This document shows positions 37,280 through 45,172 of a stretch of 64,000 nt of DNA, piece by piece (position 1 is the first letter of the stretch; the number at the start of each line of letters is the position of its first letter). The DNA lies in the NCBI RefSeq assembly GCF_003432115.1, contig NZ_QWDC01000004.1, positions 765-64,764 on the forward strand, written 5' to 3'. The translations under genes and the position numbers were made by a program. This DNA is from Mucilaginibacter conchicola. GTDB taxonomy: Bacteria; Bacteroidota; Bacteroidia; Sphingobacteriales; Sphingobacteriaceae. Under the pieces are notes generated by a model. It saw only the letters and a list, made by a program, of their open reading frames with translations. It made no database searches and was not told the origin of the DNA.

Positions 37280-37896
37280 CTTGCCGGAAATAAAAAATTT
37301 TGCTGGTAGAGCGCTCTGAGCTGTGATTTTGCCCTCCCCAGATAAGTCCTGCTATGATTAGGTGTGAATTTTAATTGCTCGGCGATCTCCTGGTGGCTGA
37401 AACCTTCGATCTCGAACATATTAAATACGACACGATGCACCGGAGGCAAATGCTCCAGTAGTTTAAGAATGTCCGCCACGTGTAGGTTGACATCCATTTC
37501 CTGGGAAGGTGTTTCAAAATCTTGATCACTGATCTCATGCGAGAGCATCCGGTTCTTTCCGATCCTTAGGTGGTCAATGACGGTACGGGAGGCGATCCTG
37601 CTGATCCAGCCCTTGAAAGCTTTTATCAGTTCAACATCTTGTGCCGGGAAAACGAACCTGTCAAGGTTATTAAAGATTTTAAGAAATGCGTCGTTGACGA
37701 GTTCCTCGAGTTGGGTCTCGTCGTTCATATAACGGCGGGTGACGGCCAGTAAGTAACCGTAAAACTCTTTATAAATGAACTCCTGGGCCGAAACGTCGCC
37801 GGCCCTGCATGAAACCAATACCGCTGCAAACGGCATTTTTTTATTTGCCGTTCTCTTTGGTATAAGGAAATTCAGGGTCAACGCAGCTGCTCTCAT
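37276..37896 (-). CDS. ECF RNA polymerase sigma-70 factor
   Basis: This 206-residue protein has region 2 (about 40-105, 'EFIYKEFYGYLLAVTRRYM', 'LEELVNDAFLKIFNNLDRF') and region 4 (about 145-200, 'LPPVHRVVFNMFEIEGFSHQ', 'FTPNHSRTYLGRA'). It is the first gene of a two-gene unit with the beta-barrel protein, which likely controls it. It differs from the Sus-linked sigma factor at 18.7 kb. Confidence 0.9.
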   Translation of the reverse strand: MRAAALTLNFLIPKRTANKKMPFAAVLVSCRAGDVSAQEFIYKEFYGYLLAVTRRYMNDETQLEELVNDAFLKIFNNLDRFVFPAQDVELIKAFKGWISRIASRTVIDHLRIGKNRMLSHEISDQDFETPSQEMDVNLHVADILKLLEHLPPVHRVVFNMFEIEGFSHQEIAEQLKFTPNHSRTYLGRAKSQLRALYQQNFLFPAR

Positions 37897-37903
37897 CTGT
37901 AAA

Positions 37904-37932
37904 AAGCCGCACCCTGTTAAGGCGTGCGGCTT
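37904..37932 (-). terminator. Rho-independent terminator of the DUF4397 gene
   Basis: On the minus strand a perfect 9-bp stem (AAGCCGCAC / GTGCGGCTT) with an 11-base loop runs into TTTTT. It lies 18 bases after the DUF4397 stop and just upstream of the sigma factor start. Confidence 0.85.
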
Positions 37933-37950
37933 GCGGGATGATAGTGGAAT

Positions 37951-38661
37951 TTATTTGTTGGTCACAACGTTTACGCTCAGCTTGGTAGCATCGGTCGCCG
38001 CTTTAAGGCCATTGGCATAGATCGTATAGATCTTTCCTTTTTCGATCTTCACTTTTTCAACTTTTGCCAGTACCGTGGTTTTGGTCGTTTCGGTCACCTG
38101 GAAAGTTACCTCAGCACCCGGATCGGCAGCTGCAAAGGTCGATGCTGATTTGAACGCTGCGTTTTTGAACAATGGGTCGGTCTTACCTGAGATCGTTACA
38201 TCAAGTGCGCCTGCATCAGGGCTTAAGTTCACGAACCTGATCTTCGCTTTGTCGGCAGCCGGAGCGGTCAGGTCATCTTCGGTCACGACGATGGTTTGTT
38301 TGCTGGTCACATCAGTCACATGTAAAGTGTAGAACTTATCTTTTTTGATGCTGGTAGATAGTTTTGACAGGACATCTGTTGCATCTTTTTTCGTGAAAGA
38401 AAACTCATAGTTTCCTTCCTGGATATTCACATACGGAAGGAATTTGCTGTAAGTGAAATCTTTTAGCTGGTTGGCAGATCCGTTGATCCTGAATGTCAGC
38501 TCAGGTGAGCCCGGTGACGCATGGTATAAGGCAAGATTCGCTATTGCCGGAACCGGCGCCGGTGAATTGTTGTCTTTACCGCAGCTGGTCAATAGGGTGC
38601 TGCCGATCATTAAGCCTAATGCAGCGAAGAGTACTTTCGGAGTAACTTTTTTAAGTTTCAT
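37951..38661 (-). CDS. DUF4397-domain lipoprotein
   Basis: This 236-residue lipoprotein (lipobox LLTSC near residue 26) has two immunoglobulin-like repeats typical of DUF4397 ('LALYHASPGSPELTFRING' and 'IRFVNLSPDAGALDVTISG'). The function of the family is unknown; it is periplasmic or at the surface. It has its own terminator before the sigma gene downstream. Confidence 0.9.
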   Translation of the reverse strand: MKLKKVTPKVLFAALGLMIGSTLLTSCGKDNNSPAPVPAIANLALYHASPGSPELTFRINGSANQLKDFTYSKFLPYVNIQEGNYEFSFTKKDATDVLSKLSTSIKKDKFYTLHVTDVTSKQTIVVTEDDLTAPAADKAKIRFVNLSPDAGALDVTISGKTDPLFKNAAFKSASTFAAADPGAEVTFQVTETTKTTVLAKVEKVKIEKGKIYTIYANGLKAATDATKLSVNVVTNK

Positions 38662-39178
38662 GTTCTTGTTTTTTTCTTCGCTAAACGGGGCCCGGGTGAT
38701 GAAAGCAACAAGGCCGCATAAAAAAAATGCGAGGGGGAACGGAGAGAGTTGATTATCAGCGCGAAAAAAAAATTATTAGTTTCTTAAAAAAAGGATCGAC
38801 GAAGGGCAGAGCTGGGCCCTCATGTCTTTGGCGACTTCGTTTTCCTATCCCGCGCGATCTCTTTTGCTTAAGTCTTTCAGATCCGGTCATGGAGATCAGA
38901 CCAGCCTGCACCTGCTGTTTTCGCCAGAAACGGTAAAAAAGGCAGCTAAGGTCTTGCCCGCGCCGAACGATCATCCCGAAACGACCAAAAGACTACGGCA
39001 TAACGTCCCGTCGTCACGCATTCCTCCGGCCCGGCCTGCGGCACTTATTCCGTTTCCTTTTGGCTTCACGCGGGCAGACTTTTCGGCTTTCTTTTTTTCC
39101 GTTTTTTCTTTTGAAAACAGCTTTTAGGGGCAGGCGGCTAAAAAAGGGATTGAACATAATATAAACTTATCAAACGTA
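38662..39178. other. long non-coding gap at the left edge of the PRTRC cassette
   Basis: These 517 bases separate the DUF4397 gene (minus) from ssb (plus). Frames across it (for example 38822-39127) give Ser/Pro/Phe-rich products without family features, so they are not called. It includes poly-A near 38717 and 38764, and T-rich tracts at 39086-39117. It could hold the promoter, leader or integration edge of the cassette; no repeat matching the right edge was found. Confidence 0.45.
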
Positions 39179-39538
39179 ATGATTATGGAAATTACAGCAA
39201 GAGTCGTAGCAGATGCTACCGTGAGAAAGACAAACTCAGAAAAAGAAGTAACAGGGTTCAGGGTCGCGGTCAACCGCGCCTATTCCTCGAATGGGGAACG
39301 CAGGGAAGAGACCGCGTTCATCGAATGCGATTACTGGCGCAGTACCAAAATTGCCCCCTATATCACCAAAGGGCTGTTGGTGCAGCTTTCAGGATTTATG
39401 ACCGCCCGCGCATGGGTAAGCCGTGACGGTGAGCCGATGGCAAGCCTGCATTTCAATACCTCTGACATTCAGTTTTTGACCGCATCCGCCAAACCTGATG
39501 CAGATGGCGAGCAAAGCCAGCTGAAAAGGCAACGTTAA
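39179..39538 (+). CDS. ssb: single-stranded DNA-binding protein
   Basis: This 119-residue SSB has the OB-fold pattern 'MEITARVVADATVRKTNSEKEVTGFRVAVN' (seen as 'ARVVADATVRKT' and 'EVTGFRVAVN') and 'ETAFIECDYWRSTKIAPYITKG'-like strands. It lacks the long acidic C-terminal tail of chromosomal SSB, as is usual for plasmid or element copies. Either the ATG at 39179 or 39185 may be used. It heads the PRTRC cassette. Confidence 0.88.
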   Translation: MIMEITARVVADATVRKTNSEKEVTGFRVAVNRAYSSNGERREETAFIECDYWRSTKIAPYITKGLLVQLSGFMTARAWVSRDGEPMASLHFNTSDIQFLTASAKPDADGEQSQLKRQR

Positions 39539-39572
39539 TCACCTCAATTATTCATTTTAAAATTTAATCATC

Positions 39573-40643
39573 ATGGCACACAACATTTTTTATAACGAAC
39601 ATTCAGGAGAGCACAGTTTCTTTAGCGTAAAGGAAAAAGCATGGCACGGATTAGGGCAAATCGTAGAAGATTACCCGACCAGTGCGGAGGCCATTCGCTT
39701 TGCTGGTTTGGACTACAGGGTGGAAAAACGCCCCCTGTTCACTAATACGCTGCCCAACGATTTAACCGTTATGGAGGAAAGCATCAGCTTTCCCAAAACC
39801 GATGTGCCGGGCTTTTTTGCTACCGTTCGCAATGATAACAACGCGGTACTTGGTGTAGTGGGAAAAGACTACGAAGTGGTACAAAATGCGGATGCCTTCC
39901 AGTTTTTCGATGCCATCGTAGGCGGTGGTAATGGTATCAAGTACGAGACGGCAGGCGCGTTGGGTAAAGGCGAACGCATCTTTATCACAGCCAAACTGCC
40001 CGAGTATATCAGGGTCGGTAAGCAGGATTTAATAGAACAGTACCTGTTCCTGACCACTTCGCATGATGGTTTCGGCAGTATCACCGCGGCATTCACCCCG
40101 ATTCGTATCGTTTGCAACAATACGCTCAACGCTGCCATGCGTAACCAGTCGAATGGTATCAAGATAAGGCACACGGCCTCGGCCAATGACCGGCTGAAAC
40201 AGGCGCATACCCTCATGGGTATTTCTGCCGGGCAGGGCGGGCAATTACAGGAACTGTTCAATTACTGGACAAAGGTACGCATCACCGATGCGCAGGTGAA
40301 GAAACTGATACAAATCGCGATGGCACCGAACAAAGAGGTCATCAGCAATCTGGAACTGGGTTTATCGGATAAACTTTCGACCACATATACCAACATCGTC
40401 GATGACGCCTACGACTATGCAATGGGAAACGCCACCCAGCAAATGGAAACTACCGCAGGCACACTGTTCGGGGCGTACAATGCCGTAACGGGTTATTATC
40501 AGAACGTGCGGAACTTCAAGGACGGTGACGCCAAATTTAAATCCATCATGGATGGCACGGCCAAACAACGCGCACAGGTCGCCTTTAACCTTTGTAATGA
40601 TTTTGCCAAAAAAGGCGCGGATGCCCTCAATTTTCATAATTAA
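39573..40643 (+). CDS. DUF932 plasmid/phage-type protein
   Basis: This 356-residue protein matches the DUF932 / TIGR03299 'phage/plasmid-like protein' family from its start ('AHNIFYNEHSGEHSFFSVKE') through 'KAWHGLG' and 'VVGKDYEVVQN'. The family is common on conjugative elements and phages and its molecular function is not established. It lies 34 bases after ssb and before the small proteins of the PRTRC cassette. Confidence 0.88.
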   Translation: MAHNIFYNEHSGEHSFFSVKEKAWHGLGQIVEDYPTSAEAIRFAGLDYRVEKRPLFTNTLPNDLTVMEESISFPKTDVPGFFATVRNDNNAVLGVVGKDYEVVQNADAFQFFDAIVGGGNGIKYETAGALGKGERIFITAKLPEYIRVGKQDLIEQYLFLTTSHDGFGSITAAFTPIRIVCNNTLNAAMRNQSNGIKIRHTASANDRLKQAHTLMGISAGQGGQLQELFNYWTKVRITDAQVKKLIQIAMAPNKEVISNLELGLSDKLSTTYTNIVDDAYDYAMGNATQQMETTAGTLFGAYNAVTGYYQNVRNFKDGDAKFKSIMDGTAKQRAQVAFNLCNDFAKKGADALNFHN

Positions 40644-40680
40644 CCACTCGGGGGAGCAATCCCCCTTAAATCACCCCATC

Positions 40681-41055
40681 ATGCGACCACTGAATGCAAT
40701 GGACAATGTGCAGAAAGCAAGGCTTTTTCATGCACTCGTGTTAACTGATATACCCGCTTTCCTGAAGTATACCACCGATAGCTGCCTGTATATCGCCAAT
40801 CATACTGATGCCATTATTCAATCGGGTAAAGACCACCTCTTATCACCCGATTTTTGGATAGAACTCTCAAAAACAGTCCACATCAACATCGAAAAACAGG
40901 GACGCAGGCTCGAACACAGCAGCGTCGTATTTGCCGAGCAATTGTTCGGTGGCTACGGGGCGATATTTATGATACATACTTTATTGAAATATGCAGGGAC
41001 GCTTGGAGAGGCCGACCGCAAGTTCAAACAGGCCGTTGACCTTTTTTTTAGCTGA
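40681..41055 (+). CDS. hypothetical protein of the PRTRC cassette
   Basis: This 124-residue helical protein (from ATG 40681; the open frame continues upstream inside the DUF932 gene, which is a shadow) has no recognised domain. It contains 'IEKQGRRLEHSSVVFAEQLFGGYGAIF'-like amphipathic helices but no clear membrane segment. It is tightly spaced in the cassette (38 bases after DUF932, 3 before the next gene). Confidence 0.65.
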   Translation: MRPLNAMDNVQKARLFHALVLTDIPAFLKYTTDSCLYIANHTDAIIQSGKDHLLSPDFWIELSKTVHINIEKQGRRLEHSSVVFAEQLFGGYGAIFMIHTLLKYAGTLGEADRKFKQAVDLFFS

Positions 41056-41058
41056 ACC

Positions 41059-41310
41059 ATGAAGGTAACACAAACATATACCACCATCGCAGGCGTTTTG
41101 CTCGTGGCGCTCGGTCTGCTCATCCGCTATGCTATCGGCAGGCGCAGGTTTTACCGCAGGAATTTCGCGGGGCTGCAAACCTTTTCGGGCTATAAACGGG
41201 CGTTGCTGATTTCGCTTGCCGAACGCCTCGGCATGTGGTTCGCGAACGCTTGTATCATCGCAGGGGGGCTGTTACTTGCAGCCACCCAAATCATTCACCA
41301 TAAATTCTAA
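41059..41310 (+). CDS. two-helix membrane protein
   Basis: This 83-residue protein has two hydrophobic helices (about 9-25 and 58-78) around a basic loop (GRRRFYRRNFAGLQTF). Similar small Bacteroidota proteins are often mislabelled molybdenum ABC transporter permease, but no permease motif is present. It probably anchors something of the cassette to the membrane; function unknown. Confidence 0.65.
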   Translation: MKVTQTYTTIAGVLLVALGLLIRYAIGRRRFYRRNFAGLQTFSGYKRALLISLAERLGMWFANACIIAGGLLLAATQIIHHKF

Positions 41311-41314
41311 GCAT

Positions 41315-41902
41315 ATGAAAACGAACTTTTTTGAACAACTCGCAGGACTGCAAAACCAAAGCAGCCTGCTGCTAAATATCCAACCCGATGATAAAGGGCT
41401 GCTGACCGTCTCCGTTATCATGCGGAGGGATAACCAAACCAATGAAAGTTTGCCACCGATGCTGCTGCACGGTACTGCACAGGAACTGGACGGGGCATTC
41501 TTCGAGACCATCGCAGCACCCGTACAGCACACGAACGGCCTGCTGAATAACATCGATGCTTATCAGGCCACACTTGAAAAAGCAGGCAAAGAGGCAAAGG
41601 AAAAAGCGAAAGGCGGAAAGCCCGCAGCTCCCGCTGACGATGAAAAAGACGACGAGGCAAGCAATCTTTTTACGACGGCCACCGACGACAAGGAAGCGAA
41701 AGCAGAGAAAAAGCGCATCTATGATGAACAGATGCAAAAGGTGAAAACCCTTGCGCAGCAGATGAAATATGCCGAGGCATTGGCACAATTACCCGTTGCA
41801 GAGGACTATCCTGACAAGGTTGAGCTCATCAGCGCCAAAAAACAGGAACTCGAAAAAGGCAAAGAGATATATGACAGATTACAGAACCAGTTCAGTGACT
41901 AA
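41315..41902 (+). CDS. PRTRC system protein E
   Basis: This 195-residue protein starts 'MKTNFFEQLAGL' and matches the PRTRC-E family: an N-terminal strand-rich half ('LLTVSVIMRRDN', 'PPMLLHGTAQELDGAFF') and a long charged Lys/Glu/Ala-rich C-terminal half likely to be helical or disordered. PRTRC genes are a conserved plasmid and integrative-element cassette (ParB-related, ThiF-related) of unknown process. The start at 41315 is chosen over the upstream open frame because it follows the previous stop. Confidence 0.82.
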   Translation: MKTNFFEQLAGLQNQSSLLLNIQPDDKGLLTVSVIMRRDNQTNESLPPMLLHGTAQELDGAFFETIAAPVQHTNGLLNNIDAYQATLEKAGKEAKEKAKGGKPAAPADDEKDDEASNLFTTATDDKEAKAEKKRIYDEQMQKVKTLAQQMKYAEALAQLPVAEDYPDKVELISAKKQELEKGKEIYDRLQNQFSD

Positions 41903-41913
41903 TCAAGACAGAA

Positions 41914-42129
41914 ATGAAAGCTATCAAATTACCCAGGATTTTTCTGCACAGGAATAACGGGCAGGAAATACGTCTCCACGACCCTAACCCGAATTTTACA
42001 CCTGCGGATGTTCAGCACTTTTACGCGGGTACGTACCCCGTCCTGACCAATGCCAAACTAATTGGTCCCGAATTTAAGGACGACGAAGCGCAATACCGCT
42101 TTGAGAGCATCATGGGGACGAAAGGATGA
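41914..42129 (+). CDS. PRTRC system protein C, ubiquitin-like with C-terminal glycine
   Basis: This 71-residue protein matches PRTRC-C ('RIFLHRNNGQEIRLHDPNP', 'FTPADVQHFYAGTYPVL'). Its strand-strand-helix-strand order, length and free C-terminal Gly (-GTKG) look like a beta-grasp ubiquitin/ThiS-type modifier. That reading is an inference from sequence, supported by the E1-like ThiF protein in the same cassette. Its stop overlaps the next ATG (ATGA), so it is coupled to the next gene. Confidence 0.85.
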   Translation: MKAIKLPRIFLHRNNGQEIRLHDPNPNFTPADVQHFYAGTYPVLTNAKLIGPEFKDDEAQYRFESIMGTKG

Positions 42130-42302
42130 AAACACCGAAGAACAGGGTCGTTAACCTCAATAAATTTAGTGAGCAATGGGAGATACAACAATCATTCAAA
42201 GCATGGGCAGCGCGGTTAGACCGCCTGCCCGATGCCGACGAGGTCAGGCGCAACGCGCCCAGAAGCGCACCGCGCGGGTTCGTCGAAATGGTTTTCTGAA
42301 AC
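42126..42302 (+). CDS. 58-codon ORF, probable true N-terminus of the next gene
   Basis: Its ATG overlaps the PRTRC-C stop (ATGA), as between other genes of this cassette, and the product ('NLNKFSEQWEIQQSFKAWAARL') looks protein-like. It stops at 42302 right after 'GFVEMVF'. Adding one base to the T4 run near 42294 would join it in frame to the following long ORF ('LKHSFRPVWAYSF'). So it is probably the N-terminus of the F-position gene separated by a one-base indel, rather than a separate gene. Confidence 0.5.
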
Positions 42303-43285
42303 ATAGTTTTCGGCCGGTATGGGCGTACAGCTTTGCAAGGCAGGCCGCGGAAAGGCAATTTGCTGTTTCTTTAAAGAACCTCAACAACTACTATGGTCTG
42401 AACGTGGGAATGGCAGATTTGCCGTTCCCGCAAAATATATACGGCACATGGCAGGAGGCGAAAGCAAGATTGCGGGCTATCGACAGCGACCTGCATTGTA
42501 TCGTTATCGCGGATGAAAAACGGCAGGCCGTACTGGCCACCGCGAAGGCCATGGACATCGCAGATTTGTACTATGTTCCCGTTAAAGGTTTTTGGCAGAT
42601 GTCCCAATCATCACTAAAAACTGCCGAAAAGGCGGTTGTGCTGCGGCTTTTCGCATACCTGAATCAAAAAGCGGGTTTGCCGTTTTTTCAGGAGAACGGT
42701 TCATTCATGGATTACCAGTATGATACTTTGGAGAACTGGCTGAGCGAAGCGGAGACGGAAGAAGCGGGAGGGGAACGAAATTGGTTCAGCATGCAACTCG
42801 AGACGATCTACGAAATAAGGCGGGCAGGCGCGCATATCATGCCGCTTATCCAAAGCCCCGAAATTCTAAAATATTTCAAAAAGGTATGTAACAAAAACCT
42901 GCCTTTTGTCAGTGAGCCACTGGCGGAAATCACCGACGGCTTTCTGAAACTGGTTCAGGACTATCCCGAAAACAGCCTGCATGACCATATCCATACCGAA
43001 TTGCTTTACCCTAACGAGGAGGATGCCATAAGGGTTGAACAATACACGGGTTTCTTTTGGAGCGCCTACGATACTTTCGCGGATGAACTGGATAGTTTGG
43101 TGACCTCCGAATTTCAGGAAATAGCCGTGATGGACGAACCTGTGGACCTGAAAATATTCGACGAACTGCCGACACCAGAAACGTACCCCGTACTCGACTA
43201 TGAGAACCGTTTACTGCTATTGATACAGGATTTAAGGAATTATCTAAATGCATACGAACATGAAGAACGTCACGGAACAATTTAA
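42176..43285 (+). CDS. PRTRC cassette protein in the F position
   Basis: From about 42300 onward this frame gives a convincing 320-residue protein ('FARQAAERQFAVSLKNLNNYYGLN', 'EYVTGFF'-like aromatic-rich C-terminal part) lying where PRTRC-F or its Bacteroidota counterpart is usually found. The first 40 codons of the open frame are Arg-rich and unlike protein, whereas another frame (42126-42302) looks coding there. So the annotated start is doubtful and a frameshift is likely. The family assignment rests on position. Its end overlaps the next gene. Confidence 0.6.
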   Translation: MGDTTIIQSMGSAVRPPARCRRGQAQRAQKRTARVRRNGFLKHSFRPVWAYSFARQAAERQFAVSLKNLNNYYGLNVGMADLPFPQNIYGTWQEAKARLRAIDSDLHCIVIADEKRQAVLATAKAMDIADLYYVPVKGFWQMSQSSLKTAEKAVVLRLFAYLNQKAGLPFFQENGSFMDYQYDTLENWLSEAETEEAGGERNWFSMQLETIYEIRRAGAHIMPLIQSPEILKYFKKVCNKNLPFVSEPLAEITDGFLKLVQDYPENSLHDHIHTELLYPNEEDAIRVEQYTGFFWSAYDTFADELDSLVTSEFQEIAVMDEPVDLKIFDELPTPETYPVLDYENRLLLLIQDLRNYLNAYEHEERHGTI

Positions 43286-44006
43286 CATCGAATACAAGCC
43301 ATTTAAAGCATTGTTGTTTTATCGTTATCAAAACCCCGAAAATGACCATCGGAATTTTATGCCCGACGATAGCACCGACCTGTATGTAGAAAGCTACGAC
43401 ATCGGGAAGCAGGGGCAGCCTATCAATGCCCACCCGCTTTCCATCAGTGAAATGGTCGGTTTAAGCGAGGTATTCAGCAGTGCGAAAGAAATGGATAACG
43501 GTTACCTGCGCTGCAAGGAACTACTGCCGCATAACCTGCTCAGCCTTGACCAGCGCACCAATGGTCACGCACTTTGGTACACGCCAACTCAACAAAGGGT
43601 TGTATTCTTTACCGAAAATCTTGGCATCCCGAGCGGCAGGGCCTCCGTTCCCGCGATGGTATGGAAAGCGACCGCCGATACCTTATCTGTTTTTGCCCTG
43701 AAAGGGAAAGCGAAACCCAACGAAAGCACTCCCCTCTACCATGCACCTTTTTTGAATATCTATTCGGGCGGGAACGTTTGCATGGGGAACGTCGCCATTC
43801 AAATCACCAAACAGACGAGCCTTGCTGAGTTCATGCAGCTATGGGAGGAATACTTTTTTCAAAGTAATTTCAGCCATAGCATCAACGGCAGCAGCAGTAC
43901 CAAAGACGATACCGTTGCACTTTGGCGGACGCTTATTGGCCGTGATGAACCCTTCCCGCAGGAGCAACTGGTAAAAACGCACCAAACCCTAAAATCACTG
44001 TTATGA
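43260..44006 (+). CDS. PRTRC system protein B
   Basis: This protein of about 248 residues (the frame opens at 43248, but the Met at 43260 is equally good) matches PRTRC-B: 'KALLFYRYQN' at the start, 'PHNLLSLDQRTNGHALWYTP', 'RVVFFTENLGIPSGRASVPAMVWKA' (in parts) and 'LYHAPFLNIYSGGNVCMGNV'. It overlaps the previous gene by about 25 bases and its stop overlaps the ThiF start (ATGA). Function unknown. Confidence 0.85.
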   Translation: MKNVTEQFNIEYKPFKALLFYRYQNPENDHRNFMPDDSTDLYVESYDIGKQGQPINAHPLSISEMVGLSEVFSSAKEMDNGYLRCKELLPHNLLSLDQRTNGHALWYTPTQQRVVFFTENLGIPSGRASVPAMVWKATADTLSVFALKGKAKPNESTPLYHAPFLNIYSGGNVCMGNVAIQITKQTSLAEFMQLWEEYFFQSNFSHSINGSSSTKDDTVALWRTLIGRDEPFPQEQLVKTHQTLKSLL

Positions 44007-44818
44007 AAAAAGCAAACAAATCCCCGAGACCCGTCGTGCATTTCGTGCCGTCAGAATTGTTACAGCCCTATAACCCCGTCACCGTTAATCTTATCGGGGC
44101 GGGAGGGACGGGTGGTCAGATGCTGACCGCGCTGGCGCGCATCAACCACTCACTGATTGCTTTAGGCCATGCAGGGCTTTTCGTCCGCTTGTTCGACGAC
44201 GATAAAGTAGACAGGGCGAACCTCGGCCGGCAGTTGTTCACAACAGCCGAACTGGGCGACCATAAAGCCGTTGCCCTCATCAATCGGGTCAACCGCTTTT
44301 TCGGGACGAACTGGAAAGCACACACCGAAAAATTTGATGCGGAATCGGCGGGAAATGATGATGCTTTTGCGGCAACACTGACCATCACTTGCGTAGATAC
44401 CGTCAGCGCACGATTAGAGATTGCGGGGATATTGGCGAACCAGTCAAAACGACACCGGGGCAGGGGACGCCCGACCTATTGGATGGATTTCGGGAACAGC
44501 CGTTCATCGGGACAAGTCATCCTGTCCACCCTCGACAAGGTCAGGCAACCCGAATCCGAACAATTTGCGACGGCAGAAAAGCTGCCCCTTGTAACTGACG
44601 AGTTCAGCACACTTTTTAAGGATGCAGATTTGAATGACGATACACCGAGTTGCTCACTTGCGGAAGCACTGTCCAAACAGGACCTTTTTATCAATTCTGC
44701 TTTGGCCAACTGCGGGGCTTCCCTGCTTTGGCAGTTGTTCCGTGAAGGCGTACTGTACTACAGGGGATTTTTCATGAACTTGCAGGAATATACCACGCAG
44801 CCTGTGAAAGTGACTTAA
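44003..44818 (+). CDS. PRTRC system ThiF-family (E1-like) protein
   Basis: This 271-residue protein has the E1/ThiF Rossmann motif GAGGTGG at residues 32-38, 'RLFDDDKVDRANLGRQLF' (adenylation-site Asp/Arg) and 'ITCVDTVSARLEI'. Cys217 in 'TPSCSLAEAL' sits where E1 enzymes carry the catalytic Cys. E1-like proteins adenylate the C-terminal Gly of a ubiquitin-like or sulphur-carrier protein; the best local partner is the PRTRC-C protein. It is the last gene of the coupled cassette. No JAB protease or E2 gene is nearby. Confidence 0.88.
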   Translation: MKKANKSPRPVVHFVPSELLQPYNPVTVNLIGAGGTGGQMLTALARINHSLIALGHAGLFVRLFDDDKVDRANLGRQLFTTAELGDHKAVALINRVNRFFGTNWKAHTEKFDAESAGNDDAFAATLTITCVDTVSARLEIAGILANQSKRHRGRGRPTYWMDFGNSRSSGQVILSTLDKVRQPESEQFATAEKLPLVTDEFSTLFKDADLNDDTPSCSLAEALSKQDLFINSALANCGASLLWQLFREGVLYYRGFFMNLQEYTTQPVKVT

Positions 44819-44829
44819 AACCTATGTTT

Positions 44830-44937
44830 TCAGGCAGGCATATTGCTATCCCATTTGAAATACAGGAAAGCCATTATCAGCGTAACCACGAGAAGGATCA
44901 ATGTCGGTGTATTCATGGTCTTTTTCAAAGATAACAT
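44830..44937 (-). CDS. 35-residue single-helix membrane peptide (candidate)
   Basis: On the minus strand an ATG at 44937 opens a 35-codon frame with one hydrophobic helix ('PTLILLVVTLIMAFLYF') flanked by Lys residues and a polar end. A second in-frame ATG would give 28 residues. It has the charge pattern of a real small membrane protein and starts just after the structured element at 44959-45035. It ends 12 bases from the ThiF stop, convergent with it. No family known; it could be a chance ORF. Confidence 0.4.
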   Translation of the reverse strand: MLSLKKTMNTPTLILLVVTLIMAFLYFKWDSNMPA

Positions 44938-44943
44938 TATTTA

Positions 44944-45035
44944 GAGAAAATAGCCCCCGGCGGGCGGGCATTCGCCCGCCCGCCGTTTCGCCCCGAACTT
45001 TCGGTTTCGATTACCGACGCTGAAAGTTCGGGGCG
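44944..45035 (-). ncRNA. candidate structured RNA or terminator array
   Basis: Two strong hairpins lie side by side: a 14-bp one (44989-45002 with 45022-45035, CGCCCCGAACTTTC paired with its exact complement, 19-base loop) and an 11-bp one (44959-44969 with 44974-44984, GGCGGGCGGGC, 4-base loop). On the minus strand they are followed by GGGGGCTATTTTC, a terminator-like tail also found at 49925-49941. No minus-strand gene lies upstream, so a small non-coding RNA or a mobile-element end is possible. Low certainty. Confidence 0.4.
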
Positions 45036-45172
45036 CTTCCATCGGAAGATCACTTCCCGGGACCTTTGATCTCGCCATGTATATATCCCCGCATTTGGGC
45101 ATTGCTGCACTGTTCTCCTTGCAGCAATTTTGCCGCGATTCAGCATGAGCTGATCCTGAAATCAAATCTTAT

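Noticed and set aside
38822-39127. 101-residue open frame in the gap before ssb
   Set aside because: Low-complexity Phe/Ser/Pro composition, no family pattern and no good start context; overlaps an equally poor frame on the other strand.
44959-45035. Riboswitch for the DUF418 gene
   Set aside because: The element lies about 140 bases upstream and the terminator-like tail is on the opposite strand; no known riboswitch pattern is recognisable.
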